Of a DNA stretch of 12,613 nucleotides, positions 1-6,573 are shown in pieces. The translations under genes were made by a program, and so were the position numbers. The stretch's first letter is position 1; every line of letters starts with the position of its first letter. The notes beneath the pieces were generated by a model. The model saw only the letters and a list, made by a program, of their open reading frames with translations, did no database searches and had not been told where the DNA came from. The DNA lies in contig JAEWRF010000085.1 of the NCBI GenBank assembly GCA_023460155.1, forward strand, positions 1-12,613, written 5' to 3'. The DNA is from Bacillota bacterium. Its GTDB lineage: Bacteria > Bacillota > Clostridia > Oscillospirales > Acutalibacteraceae.

Positions 1-801
1 GAGCTGTACTATGTGGACGCGGCGCACCCGCGATATGAAATGCCTTTTCACTGGCATATGGAATGCGAGCTGATTCTGGTTTTGCAGGGGAGCTTTTCCC
101 TGTCGCTGGACGGGGAAATTCTGGAGCTCGGCGCCGGTGACTCCGCGTTCCTGCCGGAGGGAATCATTCACGGCGGTACGCCGCACGACTGTATTTACGA
201 GTGCATTGTGTTCGATATGGACCGGTTTCTGCAGGACAGCACGATCTGCCGGGAACGGTACACTGCGGCCCTCGGCCCCGGTGCACGGATCCAGACGCGC
301 TTTGTCCGGAGCAGCGACGTGGGGCTCATTGTGGACCGCCTGTTCGAAGCGATGGAGAAAGAGCAGCCCGGCTATGAGTTCATCACCACAGGCCTTTTGT
401 GGCAGTTTATCGGCACGGTGCTGCAGCAGCGCCTTTTCACGAAACCGTCTGACGGGGACCGCCGAAGCGGTGACCGCGCCCTGCAGATCAAGAACGTCCT
501 GATGCGCATCCGCAAGGATTATGCCGCGCCGCTGACGCTGGAACAGCTGGCTGCCGAGGCCGGCCTCGCGCCGCAGTATTTCTGCCGCGTGTTCCGGCAG
601 GTGACCGGCCGCACGCCGATCGACTACCTCAATTACTACCGGATCGAGTGCGCGGCGGAGCTGCTCTGCGCCACCGACGGGAGCATCACGGATATTGCGC
701 TGCAGTGCGGTTTTAACGATCTAAGCTACTTCATCCGGCTGTTCCGGCAGTACAAGGGGGTCTCGGCGGGCCGGTTCCGCAAACAGCGCCGCACGGGGTA
801 A
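1..801 (+). CDS. AraC-family transcriptional regulator, 5'-truncated by window edge
   Basis: This is a DNA-binding regulator of the AraC/XylS family with an N-terminal cupin-like sensor domain. The frame is open to the first base, so the GTG at position 13 is probably not the true start and the N terminus lies outside the window. In the 266 visible residues, a His-Trp-His motif at about 17-19 and a following beta-rich stretch (to about residue 60) match the cupin pocket, where AraC proteins usually bind a sugar or related ligand. The C-terminal 90 residues hold both helix-turn-helix units: LTLEQLAAEAGLAPQYF near 178-194, and SITDIALQCGFNDLSYF followed by the conserved RLFRQYKG near 228-252. 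It converges on the importer operon, so it shares no promoter with it. Its target is unknown; it could regulate upstream plus-strand genes or this sugar locus. The family call is firm, the ligand is not. Confidence 0.93.
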   Translation, partial: ELYYVDAAHPRYEMPFHWHMECELILVLQGSFSLSLDGEILELGAGDSAFLPEGIIHGGTPHDCIYECIVFDMDRFLQDSTICRERYTAALGPGARIQTRFVRSSDVGLIVDRLFEAMEKEQPGYEFITTGLLWQFIGTVLQQRLFTKPSDGDRRSGDRALQIKNVLMRIRKDYAAPLTLEQLAAEAGLAPQYFCRVFRQVTGRTPIDYLNYYRIECAAELLCATDGSITDIALQCGFNDLSYFIRLFRQYKGVSAGRFRKQRRTG

Positions 802-808
802 GAACGCA

Positions 809-836
809 ATTGAGCGCCCCAAATCGGGCGCTCAAT
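809..836. terminator. Bidirectional hairpin between convergent genes
   Basis: A perfect 11-bp inverted repeat (ATTGAGCGCCC at 809-819, GGGCGCTCAAT at 826-836) closes a 6-base loop. It starts 7 bases after the AraC stop and lies about 55 bases beyond the stop of the minus-strand binding-protein gene, so it can serve both transcripts. Neither side has a long T run (on the minus strand the flank reads TGCGTTCTTAC), so termination may be incomplete or rely on stem stability. Confidence 0.7.
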
Positions 837-891
837 GCAGAAAATATGAAATCCCTCTGAGAGCTGCGGTGTCTGTAGGAGGAGGAGAGTA

Positions 892-2064
892 TTAGTCGTA
901 CAGGTTCTGGGAAATTTCCGTCTTGTCGATGTTGTCCTTCGTGTAGAAAGCGCATCCGGTATCGGTGTTCTTAACCGACTGGCCGTCAGCGGAAGCCGCA
1001 AGAAGATCAATCAGGACGGCACCGATCTTAACAGGAGCCTGGGTCACGGAACCGTACATTGTGCCGGCCTTGATGGCAGCCTTCAGAACTTTACCGGAAT
1101 CGAAACCGACTGCGGTAATCTTTTTGCCTTCGCCGCAAACCTGCAGCGTTTCATTCGCGGTGATCACGCCCTCGGCAGCGACCTGGTTGGAGCCGAAAAT
1201 TGCGATGGTGTCAGCTTCGTTCAGGATAACGCCGGCCTCTGTCGCGCAAAGTTCTGTCGTAGTCTGAGCAGGAACACGGACTTCGATGATAACATCTGCG
1301 TTGTCCTTCGTGCCGTTGGCGCCCTTGCAGCCGCCGGTATATTTCTGGTTGCCGGTTACGAATACCTTTTTGCCGTCCGCAGTCAGTTTCGCGATCATTT
1401 CATCAAGGAAACCGAGGCCGCGGTTGGTAATGGATTCGGAAGTGGCATCCTGGTTGACTTCGCCGATGCGAACCTTGCCTTTGATCTTGTCTTTGATCTT
1501 GTCGTACATGCCGTCTGCGGCAGTCTTGCCGGCCGCGTAGTTATCTGTGGAGGCATTCGCGAGAACGGCGCCTTCCGGAGCCTTCGGCACGCCGGAGTCA
1601 AAGCCGATGATCGGGATCTTGTTGCCCTGAGCCGATTTAATGGAATCGAGCAGTGCGTTTGTGTCCAGAGCGGCCAGGCCGATTGCGTTCGGCTTCGCGT
1701 TCAGAGCGGAGGTGAATTCCTGAACCTGAACGGCCACGTCGGATTCGGAGTCGGGTCCCACGAAGTTCATGGAATACTTCTCATAGCCAGCTTTGTCGTT
1801 CAGCGCTTTCAGTTCCGCCGTGGAGCCCTTATAAACGGCCTGCCAGTAAGTGGATTGGAAGCCCTTGGAGACGATTTCGAAGTGCAGTTTCTGATTTCCG
1901 CCCGCTGCCGCCGAGGACGCCGCCGCTGTAGAAGCAGCCTCCGAAGAAGCCGGAGCCGCAGCAGCCGGAGCTGCCGAGGATGCCGCAGGTGTGCTGCCGC
2001 CGCTGCATGCGGTGGCGGAAAGTGCCATGATCGAGGCCAAAACAAGTGCCATTGCTTTTCTCAT
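892..2064 (-). CDS. Sugar ABC transporter substrate-binding lipoprotein (RbsB/YtfQ type)
   Basis: This is the extracellular ligand receptor of the adjacent importer, 390 residues long. Residues 1-19 form a lipoprotein signal peptide (basic start, hydrophobic core) ending at Cys20; the lipobox is the relaxed form ATAC rather than LxxC. Residues 21-57 are a low-complexity Ala/Ser/Pro linker that tethers the domain away from the membrane, common in Clostridia lipoproteins. From about residue 60 comes a type I periplasmic-binding fold (Peripla_BP_4): FEIVSKGFQSTYWQAV with Trp74 near the N terminus, PIIGFDSG near 151-158, a later VGFDSGKV and a TQAPVKIG segment near the end. GGGAGG lies 8 bases before the ATG. 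It is the last gene of its operon, 66 bases after permease B. The family binds monosaccharides such as ribose, galactose or xylose; which one is not visible here. Confidence 0.93.
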   Translation of the reverse strand: MRKAMALVLASIMALSATACSGGSTPAASSAAPAAAAPASSEAASTAAASSAAAGGNQKLHFEIVSKGFQSTYWQAVYKGSTAELKALNDKAGYEKYSMNFVGPDSESDVAVQVQEFTSALNAKPNAIGLAALDTNALLDSIKSAQGNKIPIIGFDSGVPKAPEGAVLANASTDNYAAGKTAADGMYDKIKDKIKGKVRIGEVNQDATSESITNRGLGFLDEMIAKLTADGKKVFVTGNQKYTGGCKGANGTKDNADVIIEVRVPAQTTTELCATEAGVILNEADTIAIFGSNQVAAEGVITANETLQVCGEGKKITAVGFDSGKVLKAAIKAGTMYGSVTQAPVKIGAVLIDLLAASADGQSVKNTDTGCAFYTKDNIDKTEISQNLYD

Positions 2065-2085
2065 GTTTGTTTCCTCCCAATTTTT

Positions 2086-2114
2086 AATTTATGACTACAC
2101 CCCTTGGGTGTAAA
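2086..2114 (-). promoter_or_regulatory. Intergenic hairpin with possible weak internal promoter before the binding-protein gene
   Basis: A 7-bp perfect stem (TACACCC at 2096-2102, GGGTGTA at 2106-2112) with a 3-base loop sits between permease B and the lipoprotein gene. No T run follows it on the minus strand, so it does not look like a terminator. Overlapping it is a possible promoter: TTTACA (2109-2114), a 17-base spacer, and TAAATT (2086-2091). This could give extra binding-protein mRNA, or the hairpin could protect the downstream transcript. Both readings are weak. Confidence 0.3.
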
Positions 2115-2130
2115 ATCACTCAGTTGGTTT

Positions 2131-3126
2131 TCAGGCGGTCTTGTGGCGTTTTGCCATATCGACAGTAACCGCGCCGATCAGGACCAGGCCCGTGATAATC
2201 TGCTGCCAGTTCGCCTGCAGGCCGATGTAGGGCAGGCCCGTTTTCAGCAGGGAAATGACCAGCACGCCGAGGAATGTTCCGACGATGGAGCCCGCGCCGC
2301 CCGTCATTGAGGTGCCGCCGATGATCGCTCCGCCGATGGCGTCAAGCTCCAGGCCGGCGCCTGTGCCGGGGGTGATATTGGAAAACGTGCAGGCATAGGC
2401 GATTGCGGCAAAGCCCGCGAACAAGCCGGAAATCATATAGGCAATGACCAGCCACTTTACAACGTTGATACCGGAAAGCCTCAGCGCTTCCTTATTGCTT
2501 CCGATTGCGATGATATAGCGGCCGACCCGGGTTCTACGAAGAACGAACGACATGATTGCGATCAGGATGATCATCCAGAGAATGCCGATCGGAATCACCT
2601 GACCGTTGACGGTAATCTTGAAGATGCTGCGGCACCAGCCCCCGTCGCTGCCTTCCATCGGCCAGACGCCGCTCAGGCCGCCCGTCAGGATGGAACCGAG
2701 GCCGCGCGCAATCATCATGGTGCATAGAGTCGTGATGAAAGGCGGGAGGTCGAGCTTGGCGACCACGAGGCCGTTCGCCAGACCGATGAGAATGCCCATA
2801 AGGACGGTGACAATCATTCCGACGCCGACCGGCATTCCCATCTGGCTAATGACGTAGCTTCCCACGATGGAGTAGCAGATAAGGCCGGTCCCGATGGAAA
2901 GGTCAACGCCGGCGGTGATGAGCGGAAAGGTAACGCCGATTGCCATGAGCAATATGTAATACATGTAATTGCAAAGTGTAACGATCGTGGTGTAACGCCG
3001 GAACGATTCGCTCGCAATGCTGAAAAACAGGAACAGTATAATTGTGACAGCAAAGACAATGCCCTGCTGAGAAGTGAAAATGCGAAGGAAAGGACTGCGG
3101 GGCGCTGTATTCTTTTTGTTTTCCAT
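2131..3126 (-). CDS. Sugar ABC transporter permease B (RbsC family)
   Basis: This is a membrane-spanning subunit of a carbohydrate importer, 331 residues, the usual RbsC-family length. After a short basic cytoplasmic N terminus (about 1-20) the chain is a series of hydrophobic segments. Family landmarks are ITAGVDLSIG at 70-79, the loop GSNKEALRLSG at 209-219 (the likely contact with the ATPase) and a glycine-rich stretch beginning IGGTSMTGG at 269-277 near the C terminus. AAGGGAGA lies 6 bases before the ATG. The gene starts 12 bases after the ATPase stop, so translation is probably coupled. It is a paralogue of permease A, sharing GSNKEA(L/V)RLSG and GGTSM(T/M)GG but diverged elsewhere. The two probably form a heterodimeric channel. 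Substrate not assignable. Confidence 0.93.
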   Translation of the reverse strand: MENKKNTAPRSPFLRIFTSQQGIVFAVTIILFLFFSIASESFRRYTTIVTLCNYMYYILLMAIGVTFPLITAGVDLSIGTGLICYSIVGSYVISQMGMPVGVGMIVTVLMGILIGLANGLVVAKLDLPPFITTLCTMMIARGLGSILTGGLSGVWPMEGSDGGWCRSIFKITVNGQVIPIGILWMIILIAIMSFVLRRTRVGRYIIAIGSNKEALRLSGINVVKWLVIAYMISGLFAGFAAIAYACTFSNITPGTGAGLELDAIGGAIIGGTSMTGGAGSIVGTFLGVLVISLLKTGLPYIGLQANWQQIITGLVLIGAVTVDMAKRHKTA

Positions 3127-3138
3127 ATCCGTTCTCCC

Positions 3139-4632
3139 TTAACTGCGCATTGTGGCAAAGTTCATGATCTTCGTCTGCGAAGCTTCCTCAATGCCAAGTT
3201 CTCCGGTAATTCTGCCCTCGCACATCACGATGATGCGGTCGCTCATTCGCAGAATTTCCGTCATTTCGGAAGAAATCATGATGATGGACTTTCCCTCGTT
3301 TGCAAGCTTGTTCATCAGTTCGTAGATTTCCTGTTTGGCGCCGACGTCGATGCCCCTTGTCGGCTCGTCGAAAATCAGAATATCAGAATCGCCGATCAGC
3401 CATTTCCCAATAACAACCTTCTGCTGATTGCCGCCTGAAAGGTTGATGACCATTTGGTCGACGCTCGGCGTTTTCAGTGCCAGCGTGTCTACGTACTGCT
3501 GAGCAACCTGCTTTTCCTTCTGCTTGTCGATAAACGAATGGTTGCAGAATCTCGGCAGGCAGGTGAGCGTGGAGTTTTCCGCAATGCTCTTTTTCAGAAC
3601 GATGCCGTACCGCTTCCGGTCCTCAGACAGATAGCTGAGCCCCTCCGCGACCGCATGTTCCGGACTGTTGATTTCCACTTTTTTGCCGTTGATATAAATG
3701 TCTCCGCTTTCCTTCGGATCCGCGCCGAACAGCGCGCGCGCCGTTTCCGTCCGTCCCGCGCCCATCAGCCCGGAGAAGCCGAGGATTTCTCCCTTGTGCA
3801 GCTCAAAGCTGACGTTCTGCACCATTTTCCCCGCGTTAAGATTTTCTACCTTCAGCACGACGGGAGCATCCGGTTTCACATGGCTTTCCGTCTTCGGCGC
3901 CTCATAAATCACGCGGCCGACCATCATGTTGATAATGTCGTCCTTCGTGCAGTCGTTGGTAATCAATGTGCCCACGTTGCAGCCGTCGCGCATGACGGTG
4001 ACGCGGTCCGTAATTTTTTTAATCTCATCCATGCGGTGAGAAATATAAACGATGCCAAGCTGCTGTTCCCGCAGATCGCGGATAATTTTAAAGAGCTGCT
4101 CGATTTCCGCATCCGTCAGCGCCGCGCTGGGTTCGTCGAAAATAATGATTTTAGCCTGATGCGAAATGGCTTTTGCAATTTCACACATCTGCTGTTTTCC
4201 AACGGTCAGACGGCTCATGGTTTCCCGCGGATTGATGCTGATATTGAGCTGAGCGAAGAGCTTTTTCGCATCCGCGTTCATTTTCGCGTCGTCAATCACC
4301 CAGCCGTGCCGCGGCTCTCTTCCGATGAAGATATTCTGCGCCACCGTAAGGTGGCCCATCATGTTCAGTTCCTGATGAACGATGACAATTCCGGCTGCCT
4401 GCGCCTCGCGGGGATTGGAATACTCCACCTCGCCGCCCTCGTATGTAATCGTGCCGGAATCTTTTTTATAGATGCCCGTCAGCACCTTCATCAATGTGGA
4501 TTTCCCTGCGCCGTTTTCGCCCATCAGAGCCAGTACTTCGCCCTTGCGGATCTCCAGATCCACGTGGTCGAGGGCATGGACGCCGGGGAACGTTTTGTCG
4601 ATTCCTTTCATGGTCAGAATCGTTTCACCCAT
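3139..4632 (-). CDS. Sugar ABC transporter ATP-binding protein (RbsA/MglA type, two NBDs)
   Basis: This cytoplasmic ATPase powers sugar import; 497 residues hold two nucleotide-binding domains in tandem, the normal RbsA size. NBD1 has Walker A GENGAGKST at 38-46, Q-loop Gln87, signature LTVGKQQ at 142-148, Walker B IIIFDEP at 162-168 and switch His199. NBD2 has a degenerate Walker A, GLMGAGRTE at 288-296 (Arg for Lys, usual for this family), a canonical signature LSGGNQQK at 398-405, Walker B ILIFDEPTRGID at 418-429, and Ser in place of the switch His (MISSEM). AAGGGAGGG lies 8 bases before the ATG. It lies between the two permease genes with gaps of 15 and 12 bases, so the three are clearly one operon. 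It is the only ATPase for both permeases. Confidence 0.96.
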   Translation of the reverse strand: MGETILTMKGIDKTFPGVHALDHVDLEIRKGEVLALMGENGAGKSTLMKVLTGIYKKDSGTITYEGGEVEYSNPREAQAAGIVIVHQELNMMGHLTVAQNIFIGREPRHGWVIDDAKMNADAKKLFAQLNISINPRETMSRLTVGKQQMCEIAKAISHQAKIIIFDEPSAALTDAEIEQLFKIIRDLREQQLGIVYISHRMDEIKKITDRVTVMRDGCNVGTLITNDCTKDDIINMMVGRVIYEAPKTESHVKPDAPVVLKVENLNAGKMVQNVSFELHKGEILGFSGLMGAGRTETARALFGADPKESGDIYINGKKVEINSPEHAVAEGLSYLSEDRKRYGIVLKKSIAENSTLTCLPRFCNHSFIDKQKEKQVAQQYVDTLALKTPSVDQMVINLSGGNQQKVVIGKWLIGDSDILIFDEPTRGIDVGAKQEIYELMNKLANEGKSIIMISSEMTEILRMSDRIIVMCEGRITGELGIEEASQTKIMNFATMRS

Positions 4633-4647
4633 AGCTGCGTCCCTCCC

Positions 4648-5637
4648 TTATACCTTTTTCTTTCGGCTGAGCGTGTCGGCTGTGACGGCGATCAGCACGA
4701 TGATTCCCGTGAGAACATACTGATAGGAAATGGTGAAACCCATGGCAAGGATTCCTTCCTGCATCAGTGCGACGATCATGGCGCCGATCACTGTGCCGAG
4801 GATGGAGGCGACGCCGCCCATCATGGAAGTTCCGCCCATAACGCATGCGGCAATCGCTTCATTGTTGAAGGTATCGCCGAGGCCGGGCTGAACCGTTGTA
4901 TAGGCTCCTACATAGAAGATTGCCGCGATACCGGCCAGAAGGCCGCAGATTATGTACGCCAGCATCTCCCATTTTTTCGTATTGACGCCGGACAGACGCA
5001 CCGCTTCCTTATTGCTGCCGATGCAGAGAATATAGCGGCCGGCTTTTGTTTTGTTCAGGACCACGGCGCACACGGCCGCAACCAGACACAGCAGGATGAG
5101 ACCCGTGGGAATATCTCCCCATTTGACAAGGTAGCGGAACCAGGAATTCTCCTGCCCGGTGGTCGGCCACGTTACGGATTGTGTCTGCGTAAAGACCGAA
5201 CCGACTCCTTTTGCGATCTGCATACTCGCCATCGACGTGATGAACGAAGGCAGGAAGCGGTAAGCGACGAAATATCCGTTCAGCACGCCGAACACGGTGC
5301 CGATCAGCAGACTGAGAATGATGCATGCCCACAGAGGTAAGTGAAACTGCATCAGGCAATACCCCGAGATCAGCGCGGACGCGAACATAACCGGGCCGAG
5401 CGAGAAATCGATTCCTCCTGTGGCGATAACAAACGTGACGCCCAGTCCGAGGAACCCGATGAAATACGCGTAATTCAGCGCACTGAGAATCCGCTCAAAT
5501 TTGACAAACGACGCGCCTCCGCGCAGAACCGGTGTCAAGAGCGCAAAAATGAGGTACATCAGCAAAATGACCCCGATCAGGACGATACGGTTGAAGCCAA
5601 TTGCTTTTACGATCGGTGAGTTCTTAAATTTCTCCAT
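4648..5637 (-). CDS. Sugar ABC transporter permease A (RbsC family)
   Basis: This is the first of two RbsC-type membrane subunits, 329 residues and predominantly hydrophobic. Recognisable elements are ATGGIDFSLG at 72-81, the ATPase-contact loop GSNKEAVRLSG at 207-217 and a C-terminal MGGTSMMGGVASILG at 267-281. It lies 59 bases after the uncharacterised gene. The Shine-Dalgarno GGGGAG is 13 bases from the ATG, longer than optimal, and no better in-frame start is visible. A second ATG right behind the GGGGAG run is out of frame. Together with permease B and one ATPase it matches the galactofuranose-type (YtfT/YjfF) two-permease layout, which is known to import a sugar, although homology at this level does not fix the ligand. 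Confidence 0.93.
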   Translation of the reverse strand: MEKFKNSPIVKAIGFNRIVLIGVILLMYLIFALLTPVLRGGASFVKFERILSALNYAYFIGFLGLGVTFVIATGGIDFSLGPVMFASALISGYCLMQFHLPLWACIILSLLIGTVFGVLNGYFVAYRFLPSFITSMASMQIAKGVGSVFTQTQSVTWPTTGQENSWFRYLVKWGDIPTGLILLCLVAAVCAVVLNKTKAGRYILCIGSNKEAVRLSGVNTKKWEMLAYIICGLLAGIAAIFYVGAYTTVQPGLGDTFNNEAIAACVMGGTSMMGGVASILGTVIGAMIVALMQEGILAMGFTISYQYVLTGIIVLIAVTADTLSRKKKV

Positions 5638-5666
5638 AGCGGTACAGCATCTCCCCTTTATGATTC

Positions 5667-5697
5667 ACCTGAAAACGCCGTTTTCCGGCATTCAGGT
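5667..5697 (-). other. Imperfect intergenic hairpin after the uncharacterised gene
   Basis: ACCTGAA (5667-5673) pairs with TTCAGGT (5691-5697), and inside it GCCG (5677-5680) pairs with CGGC (5686-5689), leaving an asymmetric internal loop. The structure begins at the stop codon of the uncharacterised gene and ends just before the ribosome binding site of permease A. No T run follows on the minus strand, so it is more likely a processing or stability element, or a weak attenuator, than a terminator. Confidence 0.4.
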
Positions 5698-6323
5698 TAT
5701 TTTTTTCGATATGCCGACGAGCAGCGGTCCCACAGCATCTGTGCGTCGGGAGTGGAAGCGAAGAATTCGTCTTTGATCGCCTGAAAGAACAGTTCCATCT
5801 CCGGCGGAAGGTTAAAGCGGTCTTTCACCCCTTCCGACAGCCTCCAGGCATCCTTTGCCAGCTTCTCCCTGCACTCCAGGCTGTTCATGGATACAATTCC
5901 GAAATATTTCTTCCGGTAGGATTTGTCTGTGCAGCTGATTGAGAAATAGCGCTGCGCCGCGTTGCGGAATTCCCGGTAGAGCTCGGCCCTGCCCGCTTCT
6001 CCGCAGGCCTCTGCCTGTTCAAAGCCCATGGTTTGCATGGCGCCGCATACTTCCTTGGCGCCGCTTTTGCGAAGAAACCGCGGACCGGACATCTTGTATA
6101 CGCACAAGAGATTCACGCATTGCCACAGCAGCTGATCCACCCGGTGCGCTTTATCCTCCGGATCCGTATAGCGGAGATTCCACAGGCAGCGCCGCAGTTC
6201 GTTCAACCCGTCGTCCGGCTCCATCTCACAGCCGTCGGAAAGCAGTTCCGCCCGCCGCTCCGGGTCTGTCTCGGAATAATAGGAATCCCAGATTCCGGTT
6301 TGCTGCAGGGCCGTCTGCATCAT
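5697..6323 (-). CDS. Uncharacterised cytoplasmic protein heading the sugar importer operon (possibly DUF6553)
   Basis: I cannot assign a function. The 208-residue product has no signal peptide or membrane segment and looks mostly helical and charged. It has nine cysteines, spread singly rather than in CxxC pairs, and a basic segment DKSYRKKYFGIVSMN near two thirds of the length that looks like a family core. From memory it resembles DUF6553, an uncharacterised Firmicute family; I could not check this. I placed the start at the ATG at 6323; an in-frame TTG at 6326 is 9 bases from the AAAGGAG site and is an equal candidate. It is the first gene behind the operon promoter, with 59 bases and a hairpin before permease A, so it is probably co-expressed with the importer. 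A role as accessory or regulatory protein is a guess. Confidence 0.85.
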   Translation of the reverse strand: MMQTALQQTGIWDSYYSETDPERRAELLSDGCEMEPDDGLNELRRCLWNLRYTDPEDKAHRVDQLLWQCVNLLCVYKMSGPRFLRKSGAKEVCGAMQTMGFEQAEACGEAGRAELYREFRNAAQRYFSISCTDKSYRKKYFGIVSMNSLECREKLAKDAWRLSEGVKDRFNLPPEMELFFQAIKDEFFASTPDAQMLWDRCSSAYRKK

Positions 6324-6373
6324 CAAGGCAATTCGCTCCTTTCTTAAAGTTAAACGTTATATTTTGTGATTTC

Positions 6374-6402
6374 AGTATATCAGGGCCGATGAAAAGCTGC
6401 AA
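6374..6402 (-). promoter_or_regulatory. Sigma-A-type promoter of the importer operon
   Basis: On the minus strand TTGCAG (6397-6402) and TATACT (6374-6379) are separated by exactly 17 bases, and TGA directly before TATACT makes an extended -10. The predicted transcript would start near 6367, giving a leader of about 40 bases that includes the AAAGGAG site. It lies downstream of the terminator of the sensor operon, so the importer is transcribed separately from its sensor. Confidence 0.7.
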
Positions 6403-6412
6403 GGGATTTCCC

Positions 6413-6429
6413 CCAACAAAGTTGATATT
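6413..6429 (-). promoter_or_regulatory. Candidate operator upstream of the importer promoter
   Basis: Just upstream of the -35 box the minus strand reads AAATATCAAC followed by TTTGTTGG. The same octamer, with AAATAT close before it, stands upstream of the sensor-kinase promoter at 10741-10754. The segment also contains the small palindrome CAACAAAGTTG (6414-6424). The position suits an activator touching RNA polymerase, such as the YesN-type regulator encoded next door. This is inferred from only two copies. Confidence 0.35.
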
Positions 6430-6458
6430 TACCTGTTACAAGCGTTTTTCAACCATAA

Positions 6459-6508
6459 AAAAACTGACCGGAAGCTTTTAACAGTTCTGTAAAAAGCCGG
6501 TCAGTTTT
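6459..6508 (-). terminator. Rho-independent terminator of the sensor operon
   Basis: AAACTGACCGG (6461-6471) pairs with CCGGTCAGTTT (6497-6507). The enclosed segment can itself fold, GCTTTT against AAAAGC and ACAG against CTGT, giving one long hairpin. On the minus strand the stem runs into seven T residues, the classical terminator form. It lies about 65 bases after the response-regulator stop and separates it from the importer promoter. The plus-strand side has only four T residues and no gene upstream. Confidence 0.85.
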
Positions 6509-6573
6509 CCTCGATATTTAGTTTAAAATGTAAAACGTTCTATCTTTATGTTTCCGGCTTTGCACCGGGGAAA

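Noticed and set aside
873..892. Strong Shine-Dalgarno-like run (AGGAGGAGGAG) on the plus strand
   Set aside because: No start codon with an open frame of any length follows at a usable distance; it lies between convergent genes and overlaps the end of the lipoprotein gene region.
3454..5340. Plus-strand open frame of 628 codons opposite the ATPase and permease A
   Set aside because: It is antisense to two firmly identified genes, crosses their boundary, is rich in His, Arg and Asp in the way of reversed coding sequence, and shows no recognisable domain.
6349..6365. Full catabolite-response (cre) site
   Set aside because: Only the ten core positions fit; the conserved outer TG and CA are missing, so I report it only as a degenerate candidate.
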